DNA from: Maritimibacter alkaliphilus HTCC2654
Lineage (GTDB): Bacteria > Pseudomonadota > Alphaproteobacteria > Rhodobacterales > Rhodobacteraceae
DNA: 64,000 nt
Direction of reading: 5' to 3'
Assembly (NCBI RefSeq): GCF_000152805.1
Contig: NZ_CH902578.1
Coordinates: 3,707,906 to 3,771,905, forward strand
Shown: in pieces, positions 37,300 to 46,640 of the stretch
How positions within the stretch are numbered: the first letter of the stretch is position 1
Layout: the number at the start of each line of letters is the position of its first letter
Program-made: the position numbers and the translations under genes
Notes under the pieces: model-generated
Told to the model about the DNA's origin: nothing
Seen by the model: only the letters and a program-made list of their open reading frames with translations
Database searches by the model: none

Positions 37300-38265
37300 T
37301 CAAGCCGCGACGACTTTCTGGTCGATCGCGCCGAAAACCGATTGTCCGTCCGCGTCGAAGACTTCCATCTTCACCGTGTCGCCGAAGCGCATGAACGCGG
37401 TCCTGGCTTCGCCCTCGTCGATCATTTCGATGCCCCGACGCTCGGCGATGCAGGACGAGCCGACTTCGCGGTAGGTTTCGTTCGACACGGTGCCCGAGCC
37501 GATGACCGTTCCGGCCACGAGATCGCGGGAATAGGCGGCGTGCGCGACCAACTGGTCGAACCCGACGGACATGGCATAGCCGTTAGCCGCGCCGAATTTC
37601 TCGCCGTTCCACCAGACGTTTAGCGGCAGGTCCACGCGCGCGTCGCGCCATGCGTCGCCAAGCTCGTCCGGCGTCACGGCGATGGGCGCCATGGCGCAGG
37701 GCGGTTTGGCCATGACCCAACCGAAGCCCGATTTCATCTCCAGCGGCGCGATCCGGCGCAGGGACCAGTCGTTGATCTGCACGATCAGCCGGATGTGCTT
37801 GCGCGCATCCGTGGCCGACGTGCCCAGCGGCACCTCGTCGGTGATGATGCCGAACTCGCCCTCGAAGTCGATGAAATCGTCTTCGGTTGGGAATTTCACG
37901 TCCTGCGTCGGCCCGTAGAACTTCGACGAAACCCCCTGATACATATAGGGAAACGGAGGCTTGAACTTGTCCTCCATGCCGAAGACCTTGTCCATCAGGT
38001 CGCCGTGGCTGTCAAAGGCCGACCCGTCCAGCCATTGCCACGCGCGCGGCAGGGGGGCGAGTGCGGCGGCAGGTTCGAACCCGCCGCCAAGCCCGTTGTT
38101 GACCGCTTCGTATTCCATTTCGAGCTGGATCTCGACCTCGTCCCAGCGTTCCATCAACTCCTGCATCGTGTGGGCGCCCTTGGCCGGTTCGATCCGGGTC
38201 AGGTCGCGACTGACGATGAAAAGCCGCCCGTCCTTGGTGCCATCGGGCATGGTTGCGAATTTCAT
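37300..38265 (-). CDS. Fumarylacetoacetate hydrolase-family protein
   Basis: 321 residues with the FAH fold. The acidic metal motif is DFEGEFGIITDE, followed by IVQINDWSLR and a GSGTVSN loop near the C-terminus. Members hydrolyse C-C bonds of acylpyruvates or act as hydratases or decarboxylases after ring cleavage. It follows the NAD epimerase-type gene by 33 bases, and a strong terminator ends the transcript. In this locus it is a candidate for processing the ring-opened product. Confidence 0.88.
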   Translation of the reverse strand: MKFATMPDGTKDGRLFIVSRDLTRIEPAKGAHTMQELMERWDEVEIQLEMEYEAVNNGLGGGFEPAAALAPLPRAWQWLDGSAFDSHGDLMDKVFGMEDKFKPPFPYMYQGVSSKFYGPTQDVKFPTEDDFIDFEGEFGIITDEVPLGTSATDARKHIRLIVQINDWSLRRIAPLEMKSGFGWVMAKPPCAMAPIAVTPDELGDAWRDARVDLPLNVWWNGEKFGAANGYAMSVGFDQLVAHAAYSRDLVAGTVIGSGTVSNETYREVGSSCIAERRGIEMIDEGEARTAFMRFGDTVKMEVFDADGQSVFGAIDQKVVAA

Positions 38266-38298
38266 TCTGTCCTCCCAGTGGGTTGTTCTTGTTCGGTG

Positions 38299-39213
38299 TC
38301 AGATCATCGCGGCGGCGACAAGAGCGGCCGCATCCGTATCGCGGGTAAAGCCCAGCCGGTCCGCCGTCGCGGTTTCCAGACGCGGGTACGATCCGAACAG
38401 CGCGACGATCTCGGGGTCCGGTGCGAAGGTGACGGTCGAAGGGCTGTCCGGGAACCGGGATTTGAGCGCCGCCACCAGCTCCCCGAAGGTGAGCGAAAGC
38501 GCGGGCAGGGTGAACGCCCTGTCCGGCCCGATGTCCGTCAGCATCGCACCGTGGACGAAGTTGGCGGCCACGTTGTCGACCGAGGTGAGCCATGTGCGGC
38601 TGTCCTCGGCCACCGGGAGCGTGATGTCCTCGCCGCGTTTCACGCACCAAAACAGCCGCGACATGAAGGCTGTCTTCAGCCCCGCGTCGGCCCCGTCCCG
38701 CGCCATAACGCCGGAGGGGCGCAGTGACACACCGTCAAGCCAGCCGCGCGCGGCGAAGTTCGACAGGGCGACCTCCATCATCAGTTTCTGCGCGCCGTAG
38801 ATCATCGTGGGGGCAAAGGGCGTCGCATCCGTCACCGGGTCGGGCAGGGGTTTGGCATAGACCGCGATGGTCGAGGCAAAGACCATCCGCGTGTCGGGCC
38901 GCGTGTCGCGCAGATGCTCGAACAGCCCGAGGGTCGCGTCCACGTTCACGGCCCGCGCCAGCGCATAGTCCGCTTCCGCCGCTCCGCCGAGGATCGCCGC
39001 GAGCAGGATCACCGCATCGGCCCCGTCCAGCGCCGCATCCCGCAGGGCAGGGTTCGCGAAGTCGCCGACATGGGTCGTGACGGGTTTGCCGTCCGGGGTG
39101 GGCATGTCGACGCGGTCGACCATCGCGATGCGCTCGATTTCGGGATCACTGGCCAGCCGACGGGCGACCCGTTGTCCGACGAACCCACCCGCGCCAATCA
39201 CCGCAATCTTCAT
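38299..39213 (-). CDS. NAD-dependent epimerase/dehydratase-family dehydrogenase (DenD-like)
   Basis: 304 residues of extended SDR type. GAGGFVGQRVARRL binds NAD; FASTIAVY supplies the Ser/Thr and MIYGAQK the catalytic Tyr-Lys. The overall sequence resembles D-erythronate dehydrogenases (DenD). ATG 39213 gives the natural Rossmann N-terminus. It heads a two-gene transcript with the FAH-family gene and is divergent from an SMP-30 lactonase, a grouping that suggests oxidation and lactone hydrolysis of a sugar acid or related hydroxy acid. The substrate is not provable here. Confidence 0.82.
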   Translation of the reverse strand: MKIAVIGAGGFVGQRVARRLASDPEIERIAMVDRVDMPTPDGKPVTTHVGDFANPALRDAALDGADAVILLAAILGGAAEADYALARAVNVDATLGLFEHLRDTRPDTRMVFASTIAVYAKPLPDPVTDATPFAPTMIYGAQKLMMEVALSNFAARGWLDGVSLRPSGVMARDGADAGLKTAFMSRLFWCVKRGEDITLPVAEDSRTWLTSVDNVAANFVHGAMLTDIGPDRAFTLPALSLTFGELVAALKSRFPDSPSTVTFAPDPEIVALFGSYPRLETATADRLGFTRDTDAAALVAAAMI

Positions 39214-39235
39214 TCTGGACGTCCCGTCTTGCAAA

Positions 39236-39251
39236 TTGAACAGTTGACCAA
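39236..39251. promoter_or_regulatory. Candidate operator, weak TTGGTCGATCGACCAA match
   Basis: TTGAACAGTTGACCAA matches 11 of 16 positions of the palindrome at 50152-50167, with the right half TGACCAA well kept. It lies in the shared region of the divergent DenD-like and SMP-30 genes, 22 bases before the former. Confidence 0.3.
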
Positions 39252-39384
39252 GTAATAAGTCCCGGATCGTGCAGAGACAAGGAATCCCGGCCGTCCGGCG
39301 CATTTCTTTTTTCGCGGTAAGGTATTGGCCCGATCCATAGTTGCGGATGGTTTGGCGGGTGCGGTGTGGCGAAAGGAGGCAGGC

Positions 39385-40401
39385 ATGACCAACCCCCTGA
39401 TCGGATTTCAGATCGCCCCGGCGGAGCTGTCCTATATCGGGCACGACCTCGAACGCCCGGAGTGCATTCTGGCCGAACAGGATGGCACACTCTGGAGCGC
39501 GGATGGCCGGGGCGGCGTCATGCGCATCGACCCGGACGGGACGCAGGCGTTGATCCTTCAGAAGGGGACCGAGGCGAACACCGCGTCCTCGTTCGAGGAT
39601 CGCCTCGTCAACACGACCGGCAGCCTGCCCAACGGCCTGACCTTCGATGCGAACGGCGACTTCCTGATCGCGAATTTCGGCACCGACCGGGTGGAGCGGA
39701 TGACGCGCGACGGCGAGACGAGCGTGGTGATCGACAACGTGGACGGGCGGCCCTTCGGCAAGGCCAATTTCGTGACCCGCGACACGAAAGGGCGACTTTG
39801 GCTGACCGTGACGACCACGATGAACCCTTGGACCGAGCACGTGAAAACGAATTCCCGCGACGGCTATATCGCCCTCATCGACGAGCGCGGCGCGCGGATC
39901 GTGGCCGACGATCTGTGCGGCACCAACGAGTTGCGCTTCGACGCGAACGAGGACTGGCTTTACGTCGCCGAAACCACCAGCCGGAACATCACCCGGTTCC
40001 GGGTCGACGGCGATACGTTGAAGGATCGCGAAATCTACGGTCCGACCGTGTTGCCGGGCTTCTGCGACGGCATCGCGCTCGACACCTACGGCAATCTCTG
40101 GACGACGCTCATCATGGCCGACCAATTGGTCGCGATCACGCCCGAAGGTGACGTGCTCACCATTCTCGACGCGGGCGGTGACCCGGCGGCGCTGGCCCGG
40201 CTGGACGAGGCGTGGCGCAAGGGGCAGGTGACGCCGGAGATCATGCAGGCCTGCGGTGGTCCGCAGTGTCGCTGGATGGCCTCGCTCACCTTCGGGGGGC
40301 CGGACCTGAAAACGGTCTATCTGGGCAGCCTTCAGGGCACGACGATCCCGTATTTCCGGTCGCCGGTCGCGGGCTTGCCGCTCATCTACTGGAACGCCTG
40401 A
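39385..40401 (+). CDS. SMP-30 / gluconolactonase-family lactonase
   Basis: A 338-residue six-bladed beta-propeller of the SMP-30 type. It has ERPECILAEQDGTLWSADGR at the start, LPNGLTFDANGDFLIANFG, then NELRFDANEDWLYVAETT and GFCDGIALDTYGNLW, which carry the acidic and Asn metal ligands. It hydrolyses lactones using a divalent metal. ATG 39385 follows AAAGGAGG. It is divergent from the DenD-like dehydrogenase, whose product could be its lactone substrate. Confidence 0.88.
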   Translation: MTNPLIGFQIAPAELSYIGHDLERPECILAEQDGTLWSADGRGGVMRIDPDGTQALILQKGTEANTASSFEDRLVNTTGSLPNGLTFDANGDFLIANFGTDRVERMTRDGETSVVIDNVDGRPFGKANFVTRDTKGRLWLTVTTTMNPWTEHVKTNSRDGYIALIDERGARIVADDLCGTNELRFDANEDWLYVAETTSRNITRFRVDGDTLKDREIYGPTVLPGFCDGIALDTYGNLWTTLIMADQLVAITPEGDVLTILDAGGDPAALARLDEAWRKGQVTPEIMQACGGPQCRWMASLTFGGPDLKTVYLGSLQGTTIPYFRSPVAGLPLIYWNA

Positions 40402-40430
40402 GGCTGGCGCCGGGTCGGCCCGCTCGTTAG

Positions 40431-41306
40431 ATGGTTAACATGGAAACGATTCTGCCCGCCGCCCTGTCGCTTGCCGCCGCCGCTCTCTGGGGCCTGTGTA
40501 ACCATATTCAGCGCCATGCGCTCGACGACACCGACACGATGACAGGCGCGTTTCTGTCGGTGGCGGTGGTCGCCGTGTGCTGTTGGCTGGCCGCACCGTT
40601 CTTCGTCGATCCAAGCTGGTGGAACTCGCGCGGCACGCTCATCTTCGTCATCGTGGGCGTGTTCTTTCCGGCACTCGGTCAACGGTTTCAGATCGCGGGC
40701 GTCTCGCTCGTCGGTCCGGCGCTGACCGCTTCCATCGCCGCCTTTACCCCGGTCATCGCGATCGGCCTCGGCGTCCTGTTCCTTGGCGAGTCGCTTGGCC
40801 TTCAATCCGCGATCGGGCTGATCCTGACCATCGCCGGGCTGCTTCTGGCCACGTGGTCGCCGCGCGGGATCAAGCGGGGGTGGCCGCTCTGGGCCATTCT
40901 CGTGCCGCTCGGCGCCTCGCTCGTGCGCGGAATCAGCCAACCCGGTCTGAAGTTCGGGATGCAGGATGTGCCCAGCCCGCTCTTCGCGCTGCTCGTCACC
41001 ACGACCGTCTCGTCGCTCGTCCTGGGCGTCATGCTGGCCCTCCACCACCGGCAGGGCCGCACGCGCTTCGGGTCCGGCGTCGGATGGTTCGCCTTGAACG
41101 GGCTCGTGAACGGGGCCGGGATTCTGGCGCTGAACGCGGCCCTCACGATGGGCACCCTCACGCTCGTGTCGCCGCTCTCCGGCACGGTTCCGCTCTGGGC
41201 GTTGCTGCTGGGTCTGTTCGTGTTCAAGCGCGAGACGCTGAAGTGGAAACACCTCGCCATCGCGCTCCTCATCGTCGTGGGCGGTGCGCTGATCGTGACG
41301 CGGTAG
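40431..41306 (+). CDS. EamA/DMT-family membrane transporter
   Basis: 291 residues with about ten hydrophobic segments in two five-helix halves, the EamA drug/metabolite transporter pattern; the second half ends SPLSGTVPLWALLLGLFVFKRE. It probably exports or imports a small metabolite across the inner membrane. It lies 29 bases after the lactonase and may be co-transcribed. The start is uncertain, with ATG at 40431 or 40440 and no clear ribosome-binding site. Confidence 0.85.
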   Translation: MVNMETILPAALSLAAAALWGLCNHIQRHALDDTDTMTGAFLSVAVVAVCCWLAAPFFVDPSWWNSRGTLIFVIVGVFFPALGQRFQIAGVSLVGPALTASIAAFTPVIAIGLGVLFLGESLGLQSAIGLILTIAGLLLATWSPRGIKRGWPLWAILVPLGASLVRGISQPGLKFGMQDVPSPLFALLVTTTVSSLVLGVMLALHHRQGRTRFGSGVGWFALNGLVNGAGILALNAALTMGTLTLVSPLSGTVPLWALLLGLFVFKRETLKWKHLAIALLIVVGGALIVTR

Positions 41307-41381
41307 GCGTTGTAAAACGCCCGAGACCCGCCCTTCGGCCGTGCGGGGCGGCCCGACGGGTGACGCGCAAACGCCCCGCGC

Positions 41382-43067
41382 TCAGGTCGCCGGGCGTTTG
41401 TCCTGCGCGGTGCGGTTCACGTAGTGGTCGACCGACCCCGGCGGCACGTCTTCGGGGGCCCAGACCCCGATCATGATGCCCGATCCCGGCCCCATGTTCT
41501 TGCGCCGCGACAGGATCTGTTTGGTCGGCACCGTCACCCGCTGCGAGTTGCGCAGCGCCCAGTGGTGCAGGTGGCCGTACATCTCGGCAATCGTGTCGGC
41601 ATGGTCCGGGGACTTGCCCAGATCGACCAGTTCGTTCGGGTCGTTCCTGAGGTCGAACAGCACGGGCCGGAAGCCGCCTTCGAAATGGATGAGTTTCCAG
41701 TCATGGGTCGCGACCATAAACATGCGGCTGTCGTCAGGGGCGAGCCCCATGTGCTCGGCCTGCGGCGTGTGGCCGAAATCGTATTCGCAGAAGCTGACGT
41801 CGCGCTTGGTGCGCTTTGCCGTCCCGTGCAGGATCGGGATCAGGCTTTCGCCCTCGAGGATATGATCCACATCCGTCGCGTCGCCGCCCGCCACTTCGTA
41901 GAACGTCGGGGCAAGGTCGATCATTTCGACCAGCGCGTCGCAGGTCGTGCCCCGTGTCGCGTCCGCATCGGGCGAGGGGTCGTAGATGATGAGCGGCACT
42001 TTCACCGAGGTGTCGTGGAAGAACATCTTCTCGCCCATCCAGTGATCCCCGATGTAATCGCCATGGTCGGAGTTGATGACGATCATCGTGTCCTCCATCC
42101 GGCCCGACTCTTCGAGATATGCCCACAGCACGCCCATCTGGTCGTCGATCTGCTTGATGAGACCCATGTAGGCGGTCAGCACCGTCTCGCGCACATGGTC
42201 CTGCGAAAAGCTCTTGCCGACCGGGGCTTCGATCATGCCGCGCACGACCGGGTGGTCGGTGTCCTTCTCGGCCTCGGCGCGAACGGGCGCGATGAAATGC
42301 TCCGGCCCGTACATGTCGTGATAGGGCGCGGGCACGATATAGGGCCAGTGCGGTTTTATCAGCGACAGGTGACAGCACCACGGGCGATCCCCGGCCTGCT
42401 CGATGAAGTCGATCCCACGCCGGGTCATATAAGGCGTCTCGCTGTCCTCCTCCGCGATGTTCGCAGGCTCGGTCGAGTTCTTCAGGAACCAGCCCGACAG
42501 CACGTTGCCGTCGTCGTCGAGGCCCGAATTGGCGTAGTCATGCCACGGGTTCTCACCTTCGTAGCCTTTTTCGCGCAGATAGGCGTTGTACTTGTCCGCC
42601 GAATGGGTTTCGAGGAACGGCCCGCCCTTGATCTTGCCCTCGAAGGCAAGCCCGTCGTCCCGTTCGAACGCGTCGAAACCACATTCCGACACGCGCGCGC
42701 CGATCAGGCTGTCGGGCTCCAGCCCCAGCCGCCGCATCCCTTCGGCATCGGCCTGCATGTGGGTCTTGCCGACAAGAACCGCGTCCATCCCCATGTTGCG
42801 CAGGTGGTCGCCCATGGTCATCTCGCCCACGTTCAGCGGATAGCCGTTCCATGCCGCCCCGTGGCTGTGCACGTAGCGCCCGGTATAGGTCGACATCCGG
42901 CTGGGTCCGCAGAGCGGCGACTGGATGCGCGCATTGGTGAAACGCACGCCCATCTTGGCGATCCGGTCGATGTTCGGCGTGTCGAGGTGCGGGTGGCCGT
43001 AGCAGCTCAGATAATCCCAGCGCAGTTGGTCGAACATGATGAACAGGATGTTCTTGGCCTTGGCCAT
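41382..43067 (-). CDS. Sulfatase / phosphonate monoester hydrolase-family enzyme
   Basis: 561 residues of the alkaline-phosphatase superfamily. The formylglycine motif is SPLCGPSRMSTYTGR with Cys53 (CxPSR). Metal ligands are the early Asp13 in FIMFDQLRWD and the DH pair in INSDHGDYIGDH. The N-terminal region closely follows bacterial phosphonate monoester hydrolases as well as arylsulfatases, so the bond cleaved (S-O or P-O) is open. There is no signal peptide, which suggests a cytosolic substrate. It is followed upstream by a TauT-type transporter in the same direction. A formylglycine-generating enzyme is not in the window. Confidence 0.88.
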   Translation of the reverse strand: MAKAKNILFIMFDQLRWDYLSCYGHPHLDTPNIDRIAKMGVRFTNARIQSPLCGPSRMSTYTGRYVHSHGAAWNGYPLNVGEMTMGDHLRNMGMDAVLVGKTHMQADAEGMRRLGLEPDSLIGARVSECGFDAFERDDGLAFEGKIKGGPFLETHSADKYNAYLREKGYEGENPWHDYANSGLDDDGNVLSGWFLKNSTEPANIAEEDSETPYMTRRGIDFIEQAGDRPWCCHLSLIKPHWPYIVPAPYHDMYGPEHFIAPVRAEAEKDTDHPVVRGMIEAPVGKSFSQDHVRETVLTAYMGLIKQIDDQMGVLWAYLEESGRMEDTMIVINSDHGDYIGDHWMGEKMFFHDTSVKVPLIIYDPSPDADATRGTTCDALVEMIDLAPTFYEVAGGDATDVDHILEGESLIPILHGTAKRTKRDVSFCEYDFGHTPQAEHMGLAPDDSRMFMVATHDWKLIHFEGGFRPVLFDLRNDPNELVDLGKSPDHADTIAEMYGHLHHWALRNSQRVTVPTKQILSRRKNMGPGSGIMIGVWAPEDVPPGSVDHYVNRTAQDKRPAT

Positions 43068-43097
43068 GGTGGCACCTCGTTTGTGCGGGTGGTGGAT

Positions 43098-43874
43098 TTA
43101 TTGCCGACCGGCAAGCGCCGAGCGGCGATAGTGCCAGTCCAGAAGACGGCGGTTGGCCCAGTTCGTCGCGCCGTTCACGATGACCGAGACGATGGCGATC
43201 ACGATCAGCGCGGTCATCACGCGGGTCATCGAGAAATCGGATTGGGCGATGCGCAGGTAATCGCCCAGCCCGTTGGTGGACACGATGATCTCGGACACGA
43301 CGGTCAGCAGAAGCGCGACGGTGATCCCCAGCTTGATGCCCGCGAAGATGCGGGGCAGGGCGGCGGGCAGGTCGATCATCGTCATCCGCTCCCACGTCGT
43401 CAGGCGCAGCGAGCGGGCGAGGCGGGCCTGCATCGGGTCCTGCACCTTCACCGCGTCGATGGTGTTGATGACGATGGGAAAAGACGCGCCCCAGACCACG
43501 ACGACCAGCTTGGCCGCGTCCCCGATGCCCAGAAGCATGATGGCCAATGGCACCACCGCGATGGGGGGGAGGGGGCGGAAGAACTCCAGCACCGGCTCGA
43601 CGATCTCGCCCAGCACGCGGACGCGGCCCAGGACGATGCCCAGCGGCAGCATGGTGACGAGCGCGATCGCAAATCCGATGGCCGCGCGGCGCAGGGTGTC
43701 GAGCGTGGCGGCCCAGAGGTTCCCCCAATCCTCGACAATCGTCAGCGCGACGGCACTGGCGCGCGGGAAATAGAAACTGTCCGCGATCATCGCCCAGACT
43801 TCCCAGACGACAAGGATCAGCAGGATGAAGATGATGCCGGGCCAGTTGATGCGGCCATTGATGAACCTGTCCAT
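43098..43874 (-). CDS. ABC transporter permease (NitT/TauT type)
   Basis: 258 residues with about six membrane helices of the SsuC/TauC fold. The EAA-like loop is SLRLTTWERMTMIDLPAALPRIFAGIKLG. ATG 43874 overlaps the TAA of the other permease gene by one base, giving a coupled pair. Together with the ATPase (45691-46491) and binding protein (44667-45638) it forms a complete importer, probably for a sulfonate-, sulfate-ester- or carboxylate-bearing organic anion. Confidence 0.9.
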   Translation of the reverse strand: MDRFINGRINWPGIIFILLILVVWEVWAMIADSFYFPRASAVALTIVEDWGNLWAATLDTLRRAAIGFAIALVTMLPLGIVLGRVRVLGEIVEPVLEFFRPLPPIAVVPLAIMLLGIGDAAKLVVVVWGASFPIVINTIDAVKVQDPMQARLARSLRLTTWERMTMIDLPAALPRIFAGIKLGITVALLLTVVSEIIVSTNGLGDYLRIAQSDFSMTRVMTALIVIAIVSVIVNGATNWANRRLLDWHYRRSALAGRQ

Positions 43875-44644
43875 TACGCGGCGGCTCCCATAGCGGAATA
43901 GCGGCTCTGCCAGCCGGCCAGCGGATAGCGCACGGCGGCGACGAGGAAATTCATGGCGATACCCAAAAGGCCGATGATGAACATGAGCGCGTACATCTGA
44001 TCCCACAGCAGGCTGAAGCCCGCGTTATAGATCATCGCGCCCAGACCCTGACCGCCCAGCAGCATCTCGGTCGCCGTGGTCGCGAGGAGCGAGACCGAGG
44101 CGGACAGTCGGATGCCGGTGAAGATCTCGGGCATCGCGGCGGGCAGACGGATCTGCCACAGGATCTGCCAGTCTGTCAGGCCATAGATTTTGGCGGTGTT
44201 CACCTGCACCGGCTCGACCGTCGACAGCGCGTTCGAAGCCGAGATGTAGGTGGCCCACATGCAGCCGAAGATGATGACGAAGTAAAACAGCGCGGGCGTG
44301 ATCCCGAGCACGAAGATCAGAAGCGGCACCAGCGCCGGGGGTGGCAGCGAACGCAGGATGTCGGTGATCGGCTCCAGCGCGCGGCGCAGAAGCGCGAAAC
44401 GCGCGGCGACCAGCGCGACAGCGATGGCGATGACCACCGCGACCGAGAGACCGATCAGCATTCGCTGGACGGTGGCGAAGAAGTTCAGCCAGAAATCGCC
44501 GCTGGTCACGAAGGCCCAGATGGCGGCCCCGATCAAGGCCAGCCGGGGCATGTAGTCGGGCGACACGAGGCCGGTCGCGGTCACGATTTCCCAGATCACG
44601 AGGAAAATCAGAAGACCGAAGGTCCGTCTTGCGAGCAAAAGCAT
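43874..44644 (-). CDS. ABC transporter permease (NitT/TauT type)
   Basis: 256 residues, paralogous to the permease at 43098-43874, with about six helices and the coupling loop GLTDWQILWQIRLPAAMPEI. Two different permease genes instead of one homodimeric TauC-like gene are seen in the thiamine-precursor and some aromatic-acid importers of this superfamily. It follows the substrate-binding protein gene by 22 bases. Confidence 0.9.
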   Translation of the reverse strand: MLLLARRTFGLLIFLVIWEIVTATGLVSPDYMPRLALIGAAIWAFVTSGDFWLNFFATVQRMLIGLSVAVVIAIAVALVAARFALLRRALEPITDILRSLPPPALVPLLIFVLGITPALFYFVIIFGCMWATYISASNALSTVEPVQVNTAKIYGLTDWQILWQIRLPAAMPEIFTGIRLSASVSLLATTATEMLLGGQGLGAMIYNAGFSLLWDQMYALMFIIGLLGIAMNFLVAAVRYPLAGWQSRYSAMGAAA

Positions 44645-44666
44645 CGTGTCGCCCCTTGGCCTTGGC

Positions 44667-45638
44667 TTACTTGTAATCGACGGCGCGCACGGCGTCGTTC
44701 AGGTCAAGCTTGCCGTCTTCGATCATGCCGGTCAGCACCATCTGCTCCAGCAGCGGCTCGTACTGGTCGATCGTGGTTGTGAAGCTTTTCGCCTTGAGCG
44801 GCAGCGGGGTCGCGTTGGCCGCGCCTTCCGGCATCCCGAATTCCGCCATCAGGATCGCGTTGACCTTGGACCGGTCCTCGACCAGTTCGCGGTAGGACTG
44901 CTCCATCGCCGCGAGAAAGCGTTTCGCGATGTCCTCGTTCTCGGCCAGCCACTTGTCCTGCGCGAACCAAGCGCCGAGCGCGTATTCCGTGCCTTCGTCG
45001 GAATGGATCAGGCCATTGGCAAGCTCGACCGCGTTGATCTTGTCCGACGACATGATCATGCCGTGGAACGGCTCACCGACATGCACGGCGTCCACATTGC
45101 CGACCTCGAGCGCCGAGGGAAGCTGCGGGAAGGGCAGGGCGACGAATTCGACCGTGCTCGGGTCAGCGCCAGCGGCGACCATGTGGCTCATGAAAGCCAA
45201 TGTGGCGGGCGAGTTCTTGGCGACCACACCGATGGTCTTGCCTTCGAGCGACTTGAGGTCGGTGGTCCCGGCCTCTTCCGTGCCGATCAGCCAGTTGTGG
45301 TTGTAATCGGGCTGACGCTCGGTGTCGCCGGTGCCGAAGACGGCGATGGGCAGACCCTTGGAGCGGGCCAGAAGCGCGATCCCGGCGGCGGTCTGGCCGA
45401 TGTCGGCCGAGCCGGACGCAAGCGCGGTCATAAGCTCCGGCCCGCCGTTCACCACGGTCAGTTCGATGTTGAGGTCGTGCGCCTCCATGATCCCGCTGTC
45501 GATGGCGTATTTGATCGACACCAGCGGCGGGATTTTCATGTAGGCGACCTTGACCGTGTCCATCGCAAGGGCTGCGACGGGCGCGGCGGCGGTCAGCGCG
45601 GCCAGCGCCACACCTTTCAGAAAGTTACGTTTTTTCAT
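44667..45638 (-). CDS. ABC transporter substrate-binding protein (NMT1/TauA-like)
   Basis: 323 residues. The signal peptide MKKRNFLKGVALAALTAAAP runs to AALA, giving a periplasmic mature protein. VKVAYMKIPPLVSIKYAIDSG, GSADIGQTAAG and GKTIGVVAKNSPATL are typical of the NMT1/SsuA group. It captures the ligand for the two permeases and ATPase around it. The ligand is unknown; the adjacent sulfatase/PMH gene suggests a sulfated or phosphonylated organic compound. Confidence 0.9.
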   Translation of the reverse strand: MKKRNFLKGVALAALTAAAPVAALAMDTVKVAYMKIPPLVSIKYAIDSGIMEAHDLNIELTVVNGGPELMTALASGSADIGQTAAGIALLARSKGLPIAVFGTGDTERQPDYNHNWLIGTEEAGTTDLKSLEGKTIGVVAKNSPATLAFMSHMVAAGADPSTVEFVALPFPQLPSALEVGNVDAVHVGEPFHGMIMSSDKINAVELANGLIHSDEGTEYALGAWFAQDKWLAENEDIAKRFLAAMEQSYRELVEDRSKVNAILMAEFGMPEGAANATPLPLKAKSFTTTIDQYEPLLEQMVLTGMIEDGKLDLNDAVRAVDYK

Positions 45639-45690
45639 GGTTTCCTCCCTCGGAATGATACCCGCGGCTGGCGGGACTTGACCTGTCAGG

Positions 45691-46491
45691 TCAGGATCGC
45701 TTGAACGACCGGATGCGCTCGATCACCTCGTGACGGATGCGCAGGAACTCCGGGTCCTCGCGGGTTGTGAGGTGGTCGCGGGGCTTGGCCAGCGGCACCT
45801 CGATCTCTTCGACGACGTGGGTCGGGCGGTTCGACAGAACGACGATCCGGTCGGCCATGTAGACGGCTTCCTCGACATCGTGGGTGACGAGGATGCAGGT
45901 CTTGTTGAATTGCTTGGCAAGCCTGAGCAGCAGGTCCTGCATGTCCGCGCGGGTCTGCGCGTCCACGGCGGCGAGCGGTTCGTCCAGCAAGAGCAGCTTG
46001 GACCGCGTGGCCAGCGCCCGCGCAATCGCCACGCGCTGTTGCATCCCGCCCGACAGCTCCCACGGATAGCGATCCTCGAACCCCTTGAGGCCCACCGCTT
46101 CCAGCATTTCCATCGCGATGGCGCGCTTTTCCTCTTTCGTGGCCTTCAGACGCCGCATCGCGAAGAGCACGTTCGCGATGTTGCGCTTCCACGGCAAAAG
46201 CGAGCGGGAGTAATCCTGAAACACGACCGACAGCCCTTCGGGTGGCCCATCGACCGCTTTGCCCTGAAACAGCACCTGACCTTCGTCGGGCACGTAAAGC
46301 CCGGCCAGCGACATCAGAAGCGTGGTCTTGCCGCAGCCCGACGGGCCGACGATGGTCAGGAATTCTCCGGGCTTGGCCGCGAACTCGATCCCGCCTAGGA
46401 TCTTCAGACGTTCCGAACGCGATCCGAGCGATTTCTGAAGCCCGGTGACGGACAGGATGTCGACAGCCGATGCGGCTCCGTCGTCAAACAT
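45691..46491 (-). CDS. ABC transporter ATP-binding protein (TauB/SsuB-like)
   Basis: 266 residues with Walker A VGPSGCGKTT, a Q-loop VFQDYSRSLLPW, signature LSGGMQQR, Walker B LLLLDEPLAAVD and switch THDVEEAVYMADR. It powers the importer encoded by the next three genes. It is the first gene of the leftward transporter-sulfatase block; candidate operators lie 57-72 bases before its start, in the region shared with a divergent TetR gene. Confidence 0.95.
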   Translation of the reverse strand: MFDDGAASAVDILSVTGLQKSLGSRSERLKILGGIEFAAKPGEFLTIVGPSGCGKTTLLMSLAGLYVPDEGQVLFQGKAVDGPPEGLSVVFQDYSRSLLPWKRNIANVLFAMRRLKATKEEKRAIAMEMLEAVGLKGFEDRYPWELSGGMQQRVAIARALATRSKLLLLDEPLAAVDAQTRADMQDLLLRLAKQFNKTCILVTHDVEEAVYMADRIVVLSNRPTHVVEEIEVPLAKPRDHLTTREDPEFLRIRHEVIERIRSFKRS

Positions 46492-46547
46492 GCATTCCTC
46501 CCCACGCGACTCGCGTCACGCTTCCTTTGCATTTCGCTGAAGCTTAT

Positions 46548-46563
46548 TTATACAATCAACCAA
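46548..46563. promoter_or_regulatory. Candidate operators between transporter and TetR genes
   Basis: TTATACAATCAACCAA matches 11 of 16 positions of the palindrome at 50152-50167, and the following AATAG also matches the flank of that site. A second partial copy lies at 46602-46617, where TGGTCGAT is intact (46603-46610). Both are in the 149-base region between the ABC ATPase and the divergent TetR gene, consistent with autoregulation. Confidence 0.35.
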
Positions 46564-46640
46564 ATAGTGGAAAATCGCATATCCCAAGGTGATGTATCGG
46601 TCTGGTCGATAGGTCGCAGGGACAGTCAGGGGAAGGTCCA

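Noticed and set aside
41368-41400. Inverted repeat CAAACGCCC/GGGCGTTTG over the sulfatase stop codon as terminator
   Set aside because: It is a 9-bp stem, but the loop is long, it overlaps coding sequence, and no T-run follows on the minus strand.
41424-43901. 825-residue + strand open frame opposite the sulfatase
   Set aside because: It has His/Asp/Val-rich shadow composition; the minus strand carries the complete sulfatase with CGPSR and a start codon at the expected place.
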